Assembly (NCBI GenBank): GCA_032622095.1
Contig: CP136065.1
Location: 26,361,141-26,425,140 of the forward strand
Source of the DNA: Siphonodentalium dalli
Taxonomy: Eukaryota; Mollusca; Scaphopoda; Gadilida; Siphonodentaliidae
Direction: 5' to 3'
DNA: 64,000 nt
This document shows positions 29,331 to 44,100 of this stretch, piece by piece. Made by a program: the position numbers and the translations under genes. The notes beneath the pieces are model-generated. The model was not told the origin of the DNA, did no database searches, and saw only the letters and a list, made by a program, of their open reading frames with translations. Every line of letters begins with the position of its first letter. Within the stretch, counting starts at the first letter, position 1.

Positions 29331-32300
29331 CACAGATAACGCATTTTATGGAGGGCGACACACGTACATAGTCTCAGACATTATGACAAAGGCGAAAATA
29401 AAATCTACAGATACTGCATTTTATGGAGGGCGACACACGTACGTAACGCTTAGATTATGACAAAGGCGATAAATAAAATCCACAGATACTGCATTGTATT
29501 GAGGGCGACACATGTACATTGTCGCAGACATTATAACAAAGGCGAAAATAAAATCCACAGACATTGCATTGTATGGAGGGCGACACTCGTAGATAGTCAC
29601 AGACATTATGAAAAAGGTGAAAATAAAATTCACATATACTGCATTGTATGGAGGGCGACACTTGCGTATAGTCGCAGGCGTTATGACAAAGGCGAATATA
29701 AAATCCACTGATATTGCATTGTATGGAGGGCGACACTCGTAGATAGTCGCAGATATTATGAAAAAGGCGAAAGTAAAATCCACAGATACTGCAACGGACG
29801 TACAAAGTCACAGATATTATAACAAAGGTGAAAATAAAGTCCACTGATACTGCATTGTATGGAGGGCGACACACTTACATAGTCGCAGACATTACAACAA
29901 AGGCCAAAATAAAAACCGCAGATTACTGCGTTGTATGGACGGCGACACACGTACATAATCGCAGACATTATTACAAAGGCGATAATAAAATCCACAGATA
30001 CTGCATTGTATGGAGGGCGACACACAAACATAGTCGCAGACATAATGACAAAGGCGAAAATAAAATCCACAGATACTGCATTTTATGGAGGGCTACACAC
30101 ATACATAGACTCAGACATGATGACAAAGGCGAAAATAAAATCAACAGATACTGCATTGTATGGAGGGCGACACACATACATAGTCGCAGACATTATGACA
30201 AAGGCGATAATAAAATCCACAGATACTGCATTGTATGGAGGGCGACACACGTACATAGTCGCAGACATTATTACAAAGGCGATAATAAAATCCACAGATA
30301 CTGCATTGTACGGAGGGCTACACACAAACATAGTCGCAGACATAATGACAAAGGCGAAAATAAAATCCACAGATTGCTGCATTGTATGGACGGCGACACA
30401 CGTATATAGTCGCATACATTATTACAAATGCGAAAATAAAATCCACAGATACTGCATTGCATGGAGGGCGACATACATACATAGTCGCAGTCAGTATGAC
30501 AAAGGCGAAAATAAAATACACATATACTGCATTGTATGGAGGGCGATACATGTACATAGTCGCACACATTATGACAAAGGCGAAAATTAAATCCACATAT
30601 ACTGCAATGTATTGAGGGCGACAAACGTACATAGTCGCAGACAATATGACAAAGGCGAAAATAATATCCACATATACTGCATATTATGGAGGGCGACGAA
30701 CGTACATAGTCGCACACATTATGACAAAGGTGAAAATAAAATCGACATATACCGCATGCATTGTATGGAGGGCGACTCATGTAAATATTCGCAGACATTA
30801 TGACAAAGGCGATAATAAAATCCACAGATACTGCATTGTATGGAGTCGATAGACTTACATAGTCGCAGACATTATAACAAAGGCGAAAATAAAATCCAAA
30901 GATTCTGCATTGTATGGAGGGCGACACATGTACATAGTCGCAGACATTATTACAAAGGCGAAAATAAAATCCACAGATAATGCATTTTATGGAGGGCGAT
31001 ACATGTATATAGTCGCAGACATTATAACAAAGGTGAAAATAAAATCCACAGATACTGCATTGTATGGAGGGCGACACAGTTATATAGTCGCAGACATTAC
31101 AACAAAGGCGAAAATAAAATCCACAGATTGCTGCATTGTATGGAGGGCGACACACATACATAGTCGCAGACATAATGACGAAGACGAAAATAAAATCCAC
31201 AGATACTGCATGTTATGGAGGGCGACATACGTACGTAACGCTTCTATTATGACAAAGGCGATAAATAAAATCCAGAGATACTGCATTGTATTGAGGGCGA
31301 CACATGTACATAGTCGCAGACATTATAACAAAGGCGAAAATAAAATCCACAGATATTCCATGGTATGGAGAGCGACACGCGTAGATAGTCACAGACATTA
31401 CAACAAAGGCGAAAATAAAATCCACCGATTGTTGCATTGTATGGACGGCGACAAACGTACATAGTCGCATACATTATTACAAATGCGAAAATAAAATCCA
31501 CAGATACTGCATTGTATGGAGAGCGACACACATACATAGTCGCAGACATTATGACAAAGGCGAAAATAAAATCCACATATACTGCATTGTATGGAGGGCG
31601 ACACACTTACATAGTCGCAGACATTATGACAAAGGCGAAAATAAAATCCACAGATACTGCATTGTATGGAGGGCGACACACTTACATAGTCGCAGACATA
31701 ATGAAAAAGGCGAAAATAAAATCCCCAGATACTGCAATGTATTGAGGGCGACAAAAGTACATAGTCGCAGACATTATGACAAATGCGAAAATAATATCCA
31801 CAGATACTGTATATTATGGAGGGCGACACACTTACATAGTCGCAGACATAATGACAAAGGCGAAATTAAAATCCCCAGATACTGCAATGTATTGAGGGCG
31901 ACAAAAGTACATAGTCGCAGACATTATGACAAATGCGAAAATAAAATCCACAGATACTGCATGTTATGGAGGGCGACATACGTACGTAACGCTTCTATTA
32001 TGACAAAGGCGATAAATAAAATCCACAGATACTGCATTGTATTGAGGGCGACACATGTACATATTAGCAGACATTATAACAAAGGCGAAAATAAAATCCA
32101 CAGATATTGCATTGAATGGAGAGCGACACGCGTAGATAGTCACAGACATTATGAAAAAGGTGAAAATAAAATCCACATATACCGCATTGTATGGAGGGCG
32201 ACACTTGCCTATAGTCGCAGACGTTATGATAAAGGCGAAAATAAAATTGACAGATACTGCATTGTATGGAGGGCGACACATGTACATAGTCGCAAACACT

Positions 32301-35070
32301 ATGACAACGGCGAATATAAAATCCACAGATATTGCATTGTATGGAGGGCGACACTCGTAGATAGTCGCAGATATTATGACAAAGGCGAAAATAAAATCCA
32401 CAGATACTGCAACAGACGTACATAGTCACATATATTATAACAAAGGTGAAAATAAAGTCCACAGATACTGCATCGTATGGAGGGCGACAGACTTACATAG
32501 TCGCAGTCAGTATGACAAAGGCGAAAATAAAATACACATATACTGCATTGTATGGAGGGCGATACATGTACATAGTCGCACACATTATGACAAAGGCGAA
32601 AATAAAATACACACATACTGCATTGTATGGAGGGCGACACATGAACATAGTCGCAGACATTATAACAAAGGGGAAAAGAAAATCGACATATACTGCATTG
32701 TATTGAAGGCGACAGACCTACATAGTCACAGACATTATAACAAGGCGAAAATAAAATTCACAGACACTGCATTGTATGGAGGGCGACACATGTACATTGT
32801 CGCAGACATTATGACAAATGCGAAAATAGAATCCACATATACTGCATTGTATGGAGGGCGACACTCGAACATAATCGCAGACATTATGACAAAGGTGAAA
32901 ATAAAATCCACATATACCGCATTGTATGGATGGCGACACACGTACATAGTCGCAGACATTATGACAAAGGCGAAATTTAAATTCACATATACTGCAATGT
33001 ATTGAGGGCGACAAACGTACATAGTCGCAGACAATATGACAAAGGCGAAAATAATATCCACAGATACTGCATATTATGGAGGGCGACGAACGTACATAGT
33101 CGCACACATTATGACAAAGGTGAAAATAAAATCGACATATACCGCATGCATTGTATGGAGGGCGACTCATGTAAATATTCGCAGACATTATGACAAAGGT
33201 GATAATAAAATCCACAGATACTGCATTGTATTGAGGGCGACACATGTACATAGTCGCAGACATTATAACAAAGGCGAAAATAAATATGACAGATACTGCA
33301 TTGTATGGAGGGCGACACATGTACATAGTCGCATACACTATGACAACGGCGAATATAAAATCCACAGATATTGCATTGTATGGAGGGCGACACTCGTAGA
33401 TAGTCGCAGATATTATGACAAAGGCGAAAATAAAATCCACAGATACTGCAACAGACGTACATAGTCACAGATATTATAACAAAGGTGAAAATAAAGTCCA
33501 CAGATACGGCATCGTATGGAGGGCGACACACTTACATAGTCGCAGACATTACAACAAAGGCGAAAATTAAAACCGCAGATTACTGCGTTGTATGGACGGC
33601 GACACACGTACATAATCGCAGACATTATTACAAAGGCGAAAATAAAATCCACAGATACTGCATTGTATGGATGGCGACACTCAAACATAGTCGCAGACAT
33701 AATGACAAAGGCGAAAATAAAATCCACAGATACTGCATTTTAAGGAGGGCTACACACACATAGACTCAGACATGATGACAAAGGCGAAAATAAAATCAAC
33801 ATATACTGCATTGTATGGAGGGCGATACATGTACATAGTCACAGACGTTATGACAGAGGCGAAAATAAAATACACATATACTGCATTGTATGGAGGGCTA
33901 CACACACACATAGTCGCAGACATTATGACAATGGCGATAATAAAATCCACAGATACTGCATTGTACGGAGGGCGACACACGTACATAGTCGCAGACATTA
34001 TGACAACGGCGAAAATAAAATCCACATATACTGCATTGTATGGAGGGCTACACACACATAGACTCAGACATGATGACAAAGGCGAAAATAAAATCCACAG
34101 ATACTGCATTGTATGGAGGGCGACACACATACATAGTCGCAGACATGATGACAAAGGCGAAAATAAAATACACATATACTGCATTGAATGGAGGGCGATA
34201 CATGTACATAGTCGCACACATTATGACAAAGGCGAAAATAAAATACACACATACTGCATTGTATGGAGGGCGACACATGTACATAGTCGCAGACATTATA
34301 ACAAAGGGGAAAAGAAAATCGACATATAATGCACTGTATTGAAGGCGACAGACCTACATAGTCACAGACATTATAACAAGGCGAAAATAAAATTCACAGA
34401 CACTGCAATGTATGGAGGGCGACACATGTACATTGTCGCAGACATTATGACAAAGGTGAAAATAAAATCCACATATACTGCATTGTATGGATGGCGACAC
34501 ACGTACATAGTCACAGACATTATGACAAAGGCGAAATTTAAATCCACAGATACTGCAATGTATTGAGGGCGACAAACGTACATAGTCGCAGACAATATGA
34601 CAAAGGCGAAAATAATATCCACAGATACTGCATATTATGGAGGGCGACGAACGTACATAGTCGCACACATTATGACAAAGGTGAAAATAAAATCGACATA
34701 TACTGCATGCATTGTATGGAGGGCGACTCATGTGAATATTCGCAGACATTATGACAAAGGCGATAATAAAATCCACAGATACTGCATTGTATGGAGTCGA
34801 TAGACTTACATAGTCGCAGACATTATAACAAAGGCGAAAATAAAATCCAAAGATTCTGCATTGTATGGAGGGCGACACATGTACATAGTCGCAGACATTA
34901 TGACAAAGGCGAAAATAAAATCCACAGATACTGCATTGTATGGAGGGCGACACACGTACGTAACGATTAGTTTATGACAAAGGCGATAAATAAAATCCAC
35001 AGATACTGCATGGTATGGAGGGCGACACATGTACATAGTCGCAGACATTATAATAAAGGCGAAAATAAAA
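28900..35070 (+). repeat. Segment colinear with 7.2-13.3 kb (copy 2)
   Basis: Partner of the 7.2-13.31 kb segment. It carries the same order of private variants: CCCCAGATACTGCAATG, the GCATGAATTG unit, the CGTAACGCTTAGATT unit (29,445), the ACCGCAGATTACTGCG unit (29,915), the TATGGAGTCGATAGAC truncated units (30,838 and 34,793) and the CGTAACGATTAGTTT unit (34,958). Local insertions of three to four units relative to copy 1 occur around 30.1-30.3 kb. Similarity ends near 35,070, just before the 2,925-bp duplication. Confidence 0.8.
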
Positions 35071-35324
35071 TCCACAGATAATGCATTGTATGGATGGTGA
35101 CACACATACATAGTCTCAGACATTATGACAAAGGCGAATATAAAATCCACAGATACTGCATTGTATGGAGGGCGACACATGTACGTATTACAACACTTAG
35201 ATTGTGACATAGGCGATAAATAAAATCCATATATACTGCATTGTATGGAGGGCGACACTTGCGTATAGTCGCAGACGTTATGACAAAGGCGAAAATAATA
35301 TCAACAGATACTGCATTGTATGGA

Positions 35325-38300
35325 GGCCGACACACATACATAGTCGCAGACACTATGACAACGGCGAATATAAAATCCACAGATATTGCATTGTATGGAG
35401 AGCGACACTCGTAGATAGTCGCACACATTATGACAAAGGCGATAATAAAATCCACAGATACTGCATTGTATGGAGGGCGATACATGTACATAGTCGCAGA
35501 CATTATTACAAAGGCGGAAATAAAATCCACAGATACTGCATTGTATGGAGGGCGACACACATACATAGTCGCAGACATTATTACAAAGGCGGAAATAAAC
35601 TCTACATATAATGCATTGTATGGAGGGCGACACATATACATAGTTGCAGACATAATGACGAAGGCGAAAATAAAATCCACAGATACTGCATTTTATGGAG
35701 GGCTACACACATACATAGACTCAGACATTATGACAAAGGCGAAAATAAAATCCACAGATACTGCATTGTATGGAGGGCGGCACATGTACATAGTCGCAGA
35801 TATTATAATAAAGGCGAAAATAAAATCCACAGATATTGCTTTGTATGGAGGGCGACACTCGTAGATAGTCACGGAGATTATGAAAAAGGTGAAAATAAAA
35901 TCCACAGATACCGCATTGCACGGAGGGCGACACTTGTGTATAGTCGCAGACGTTATGAAAACGGCGAATATAAAATCCACAGATATTTCATTGTATGGAG
36001 GGCGACACATGAACATAGTCGCAGACGTTATGAAAACGGCGAATATAAAATCCACAGATAATGCATTGTATGGAGGGCGACACTCGTACATAGTCACAGA
36101 TATTATAACAAAGGTGAAAATAAAATCCACAGTTACTACATTGTATGGAGGGCGACAAACTTACATAGTCGCAGACATTATAGCAAAGGAGAAAATAAAA
36201 TCCAAAGATGCTGCCTTGTATGGAGGGCGACACATGTACATAGTCGCAGACATTATTAGAAAGGCAAAAATAAAATCCACAGATAATGCATTGTATGGAG
36301 GGCGACACATGTACATAGTCGCAGACATCATGACAAAGGCGAAAATAAAATCCACAGATACTGCATTGTATGAATGGCGACAGACTACATAGTCACAGAT
36401 ATTATAACAACGGTGAAAATAAAATTCCACAGATACTGCATTGTATGGACGGCGACACACGTACATAGTCGCAGACATTATTACAAAGGCGAAAATAAAA
36501 TCCACAGATATTGCATTATATGGAGGGCGACACATGTACATAGTCGCAGACATTATGACAAATGCGAAAATAAAATCCACATTTACTCCATTGTATGGAG
36601 GGCGACACACGTACATAGTCGCAGACATTATGACAAATGCGAAAATAAAATCCACAATTACTCCATTGTATGGAGGGCGACACACGTACATAGTCGCAGA
36701 CATTATGACAAACCCGAAAATAAAATCCACAGATACTGCAATATGGAGTGCGAAACATGTACATAGTCACATACTTTTGGACAAAGGCGAAAATAAAATC
36801 CACATATACTGTATTGTATGGAGGCCGACACACATACATAGTCGCAGACATAATGACAAAGGCGAAAATAAAATCAACAGATACTGCATTGTATGGAGGG
36901 CGATAGACGTACACAGTCAAAGACATTATAGCAAAGGCGAAAATAAAATCCAAAGATTCTGCATTGTATGGAGGGCGAAACATGTACATAGTCGCAGACA
37001 TTATTCCATAGGCGAAAATAAACTCCACAGATAATGCATTGTATGGAGGGCGACACACATACATAGTCGCAGACATAATGACGAAGGCGAAAATAAAATC
37101 CACAGATACTGCATTTTATGGAGGGCTACACACATACATAGACTCAGTCATTATTCCAAAGGCGAAAATAAACTCTACAGATAATGCATTGTATGGAGGG
37201 CGATACTTGTGTATAGTCGCAGACGTTATGACAAATGCGAAAATAAAATCCACAGATACTGCATTGTATGGAGGGCGACACATGTACATAGTCGCAGACA
37301 TTACAACAAATGCGAAAATAAAATCCACATATACTCCATTGTATGGAGGGCGATACACGAACATAATCGCTGACATTATGACAAAGGTGAAAATAAAATC
37401 CACATATACTGCATTGTATGAATGGCGACACATGTACATAGTCGCAGACATTATGACAAACCCGAAAATAAAATCCACAGAAACTGCAACATGGAGTGCG
37501 ACAAACGTACATAGTCACAGACATTAGGACAAAGGCGAAAATAAAATCCACAGATACTGCATTGTATGGAGGGCGACACATGAACATAGTCGCAAACACT
37601 ATGAACACGGCGAATATAAAATCCACAGATAATGCATTGTATGGAGGGCGACACATGTACATAGTCACATACATTTGGACAAAGGCGAAAATAAAATCCA
37701 CATATACTGTATTGTATGGAGTGCGACACACGTACATAGTCGCAGACATAATGACAAAGGCGATAATAAAATCAACAGATACTGCATTGTATGGAGGGCG
37801 ATAGACGTACACAGTCAAAGACATTATAGCAAAGGCGAAAATAAAATCCAAACATGCTGCATTGTATGGAGGGCGACACATGTACATAGTCGCAGACATT
37901 ATTACAAAGGCGAAAATAAACTCTACAGATAATGCATTGTATGGAGGGCGAAACACATTCATAGTCCCAGACATAATGAAGAAGGCGAAAATAATATACA
38001 CAGATACTGCATTGTGTGGAGGGCGACACATGTACATAGTCGCAGACATTATGACAAAGGTGAAAATAAAATCGACAGATACTGCATGCATTGTATGAAG
38101 GGCGACACATGTAAATATTCGCAGACATTATGACAAAGGCGATAATAAAATCCACAGATACTGCATTGTATGGAGTGCGACACACGTACATAGTCGCAGA
38201 CATTATGACAAATGCGAAAATAAAATCCACATATACTCCATTGTATGTAGGCCGACACACATACATAGTCGCAGACACTATGACAACGGCGAATATAAAA

Positions 38301-41174
38301 TCCACAGATATTGCATTGTATGGAGAGCGACACTCGTAGATAGTCGCACACATTATGACAAAGGCGATAATAAAATCCACAGATACTGCATTGTATGGAG
38401 GGCGATACATGTACATAGTCGCAGACATTATTACAAAGGCGGAAATAAAATCCACAGATACTGCATTGTATGGAGGGCGACACACATACATAGTCGCAGA
38501 CATTATTACAAAGGCGGAAATAAACTCTACATATAATGCATTGTATGGAGGGCGACACATATACATAGTTGCAGACATAATGACGAAGGCGAAAATAAAA
38601 TCCACAGATACTGCATTTTATGGAGGGCTACACACATACATAGACTCAGACATTATGACAAAGGCGAAAATAAAATCCACAGATACTGCATTGTATGGAG
38701 GGCGGCACATGTACATAGTCGCAGATATTATAATAAAGGCGAAAATAAAATCCACAGATATTGCTTTGTATGGAGGGCGACACTCGTAGATAGTCACGGA
38801 CATTATGAAAAAGGTGAAAATAAAATCCACAGATACCGCATTGCACGGAGGGCGACACTTGTGTATAGTCGCAGACGTTATGAAAACGGCGAATATAAAA
38901 TCCACAGATATTTCATTGTATGGAGGGCGACACATGAACATAGTCGCAGACGTTATGAAAACGGCGAATATAAAATCCACAGATAATGCATTGTATGGAG
39001 GGCGACACTCGTACATAGTCACAGATATTATAACAAAGGTGAAAATAAAATCCACAGTTACTACATTGTATGGAGGGCGACAAACTTACATAGTCGCAGA
39101 CATTATAGCAAAGGAGAAAATAAAATCCAAAGATGCTGCCTTGTATGGAGGGCGACACATGTACATAGTCGCAGACATTATTAGAAAGGCAAAAATAAAA
39201 TCCACAGATAATGCATTGTATGGAGGGCGACACATGTACATAGTCGCAGACATCATGACAAAGGCGAAAATAAAATCCACAGATACTGCATTGTATGAAT
39301 GGCGACAGACTACATAGTCACAGATATTATAACAACGGTGAAAATAAAATTCCACAGATACTGCATTGTATGGACGGCGACACACGTACATAGTCGCAGA
39401 CATTATTACAAAGGCGAAAATAAAATCCACAGATATTGCATTATATGGAGGGCGACACATGTACATAGTCGCAGACATTATGACAAATGCGAAAATAAAA
39501 TCCACATTTACTCCATTGTATGGAGGGCGACACACGTACATAGTCGCAGACATTATGACAAATGCGAAAATAAAATCCACAATTACTCCATTGTATGGAG
39601 GGCGACACACGTACATAGTCGCAGACATTATGACAAACCCGAAAATAAAATCCACAGATACTGCAATATGGAGTGCGAAACATGTACATAGTCACATACT
39701 TTTGGACAAAGGCGAAAATAAAATCCACATATACTGTATTGTATGGAGGCCGACACACATACATAGTCGCAGACATAATGACAAAGGCGAAAATAAAATC
39801 AACAGATACTGCATTGTATGGAGGGCGATAGACGTACACAGTCAAAGACATTATAGCAAAGGCGAAAATAAAATCCAAAGATTCTGCATTGTATGGAGGG
39901 CGAAACATGTACATAGTCGCAGACATTATTCCATAGGCGAAAATAAACTCCACAGATAATGCATTGTATGGAGGGCGACACACATACATAGTCGCAGACA
40001 TAATGACGAAGGCGAAAATAAAATCCACAGATACTGCATTTTATGGAGGGCTACACACATACATAGACTCAGTCATTATTCCAAAGGCGAAAATAAACTC
40101 TACAGATAATGCATTGTATGGAGGGCGATACTTGTGTATAGTCGCAGACGTTATGACAAATGCGAAAATAAAATCCACAGATACTGCATTGTATGGAGGG
40201 CGACACATGTACATAGTCGCAGACATTACAACAAATGCGAAAATAAAATCCACATATACTCCATTGTATGGAGGGCGATACACGAACATAATCGCTGACA
40301 TTATGACAAAGGTGAAAATAAAATCCACATATACTGCATTGTATGAATGGCGACACATGTACATAGTCGCAGACATTATGACAAACCCGAAAATAAAATC
40401 CACAGAAACTGCAACATGGAGTGCGACAAACGTACATAGTCACAGACATTAGGACAAAGGCGAAAATAAAATCCACAGATACTGCATTGTATGGAGGGCG
40501 ACACATGAACATAGTCGCAAACACTATGAACACGGCGAATATAAAATCCACAGATAATGCATTGTATGGAGGGCGACACATGTACATAGTCACATACATT
40601 TGGACAAAGGCGAAAATAAAATCCACATATACTGTATTGTATGGAGTGCGACACACGTACATAGTCGCAGACATAATGACAAAGGCGAAAATAAAATCAA
40701 CAGATACTGCATTGTATGGAGGGCGATAGACGTACACAGTCAAAGACATTATAGCAAAGGCGAAAATAAAATCCAAACATGCTGCATTGTATGGAGGGCG
40801 ACACATGTACATAGTCGCAGACATTATTACAAAGGCGAAAATAAACTCTACAGATAATGCATTGTATGGAGGGCGAAACACATTCATAGTCCCAGACATA
40901 ATGAAGAAGGCGAAAATAATATACACAGATACTGCATTGTGTGGAGGGCGACACATGTACATAGTCGCAGACATTATGACAAAGGTGAAAATAAAATCGA
41001 CAGATACTGCATGCATTGTATGAAGGGCGACACATGTAAATATTCGCAGACATTATGACAAAGGCGATAATAAAATCCACAGATACTGCATTGTATGGAG
41101 TGCGACACACGTACATAGTCGCAGACATTATGACAAATGCGAAAATAAAATCCACATATACTCCATTGTATGGA
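35325..41174 (+). repeat. 2,925-bp (39-unit) near-identical tandem duplication
   Basis: 35,325-38,249 and 38,250-41,174 are tandem copies at offset 2,925, exactly 39 x 75. Reading the two in parallel I noticed only two differences: GGAGATTATG (35,87x) versus GGACATTATG (38,80x), and GGCGATAATAAAATC (37,76x) versus GGCGAAAATAAAATC (40,68x). The junction shows as TATGGAGGCCGAC at 35,32x versus TATGTAGGCCGAC at 38,25x. This is the youngest large event in the window, unless it is an assembly artefact. Confidence 0.92.
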
Positions 41175-44100
41175 GGGTGACACACGAACATAATCGCAGA
41201 CATTATGACAAAGGTGAAAATAAAATCCACATATACTGCATTGTATGAATGGCGACACATGTACATAGTCGCAGACATTATGACAAAGGTGAAAATAAAA
41301 TCCACAGAAACTGCAGTATGGAGTGCGACACACGTACATAGTCACAGACATTAGGACAAAGGCGAAAATAAAATCAACATATACTGCATTGTACGGAGGG
41401 CGACAATTGTGCATAGTCGCAGACATTATGACAAAGGCGATAACAAAATCCACAGACACTGCATTGTATGGAGGGCGATAGACGTACACAGTCGCATACA
41501 TTATAGCAAAGGCGAAAATAAAATCCAAAGATGCTGCATTGTATGGAGGGCGACACATCTACATAGTCGCAGACATTATTACAAAGGCGAAAATAAACTC
41601 TACAGATAATGCATTGTATGGAGGGCAACACACATTCATAGTCGCAGACATAATGAAGAAGGCGAAAATAAAATCCACATTTACTGCATTTTATGTAGGG
41701 CGACACACGTACGTGACGCTTAGGTTATGACAAAGGCGATAAATAAAATCCACAGATACTGCATTGTATGAAGGGCGACACATGTACATAGTCGCAGACA
41801 TTATGAAAAAGGTGAAAATAAAATAAACAGATACCGCATTGTATGGAGGGCGACACTTGGGTATAGTCGCAGACGTTATGACAAAGGCGAAAATAAAATC
41901 CACAGATACTGCATTGTATGGAGGGCGACACATGTACATAGTCGCAGACATCATGACAAATGCGAAAATAAAATCCACAGATATTGCATTGTATGGAGGG
42001 CGACACTCGTAGATAGTCACGGACAATATGAAAAAGGTGAAAATAAAATCCATAGATACCGCATTGTATGGAGGGCGACACTTGTGTATAGTCGCAGACG
42101 TTATGACAAAGGCGAAAATAAAATCCACAGATACTGCATTGTATGGAGGGCGACACATGAACATAGGCGCAATCACAATGGACACGCGAATATAAAATCC
42201 ACAGATATTGCATTGTATGGAGGGCGACACTCGTAGATAGTCGCAAACATTATGACAAAGGCGAAAATAAAATCCACAGATACTGCATTGTATGGAGGGC
42301 GACACATGTACATAGTCGCAGACATCATGACAAAGGCGAAATTAGAATCCACAGATACTGCATTGTATGGAGGACGACAGACGTACATAGTCGCAGACAT
42401 TATCTCAAAGGCGAAAATAACATCCACAGATACTGCATTGTACGGAGGCCGACACACATACATAGTCGCAGACATAATGACAAAGGCGAAAATAAAATCA
42501 ACAGATACTACATTGTATGGATGGCGACACACTTACATAGTCGCAGACATTATGACAAAGGCGAAAATAAAAACCGCAGATACTGCATGCATTGTATGGA
42601 GGGGACACAAATACATAGTCGCAGACATTATGACAAAGTCGAAAATAATATCCACAGATACTGCATTGTGTGGAGGGCGACACATGTACATAGTCGCAGA
42701 CATTATGACAAAGGTGAAAATAAAATCGACAGATACTGCATGCATTGTATGGAGGGCGACACATGTAAATATTCGCAGACATTATGACAAAGTCGAAAAT
42801 AATATCCACAGATACTGCATTGTGTGGAGGTCGACACATGTACATAGTCGCAGACATTATGACAAAGGTGAAAATAAAATCGACAAATACTGCATGCAAT
42901 GTATGGAGGGCGACACATGTAAATATTCGCAGACATTATGACAAATCCATAGATACCGCATTGTATGGAGGGCGACACTTGTGTATAGTCGCAGACGTTA
43001 TGACAAAGTCGAAAATAAAATCCACAGATACTGCATTGTATGGAGTGCGACACACGTACATAGTCGCAGACATTATGACAAATGCGAATATAAAATCCAC
43101 ATATACTCCATTGTATGGAGGGCGACACACGAACATAATCGCAGACATTATGACAAAGGTGAAAATAAAATCCACATATACTGCATTGTATGAATGGCGA
43201 CACATGTACATAGTCGCAGACATTATGACAAACCCGAAAATAAAATCCACAGAAACTGCATTATGGAGGGCGACACACATACATAGTCGCAGACATAATG
43301 ACAAAGGCGAAAATAAAATCAACAGATACTGCATTGTATGGAGGGCGATAGACGTACACAGTCAAAGACATTATAGCAAAGGCGAAAATAAAATCCAAAG
43401 ATGCTGCATTGCATGGAGGGCGACACATGTACATAGTCGCAGACATTATTACAAAGGCGAAAATAAACTCTACAGATAATGCATTGTATGGACGGCGACA
43501 CACATTCATAGTCGCAGACATAATGAAGAAGGCGAAAATAAAATCCACATTTACTGCATTTTATGGAGGGCGACACACGTACGTAATGCTTAGATTATGA
43601 CAAAGGCGATAAATAAAATCCACATATACTGCATTGTATGGAGGGCGACACTCGTAGATAATCACGGACATTATGAACAAGGTGAAAATAAAATCCACAG
43701 ATACGCATTGTATGGAGGGCGACACTTGCGTATATTCGCAGACGTTATGACAAAGGCGAAAATAAAATCCACAGATACTGCATTGTATGAAGGGCGACAC
43801 ATGAACATAGTCGCAAACACTATGAAAACGGCGAATACAAAATCCACAGATATTGCAATGTATGGAGGGTGACACTTGTAGATAGTCGCAGACATTATGA
43901 CAAAGGCGAAAATAAAAACCACCGATACTGCATTGTATGGAGGGCGACACTTGTACATAGTCGCAGACATCATGACAAATGCGATAATAAAATCCACAGA
44001 TATTGCATTGTATGGAAGGCGACACTCGTAGATAGTCACGGACAATATGAAAAAGGTGAAAATAAAATCCATAGATACCGCATTGTATGGATGGCGACAC

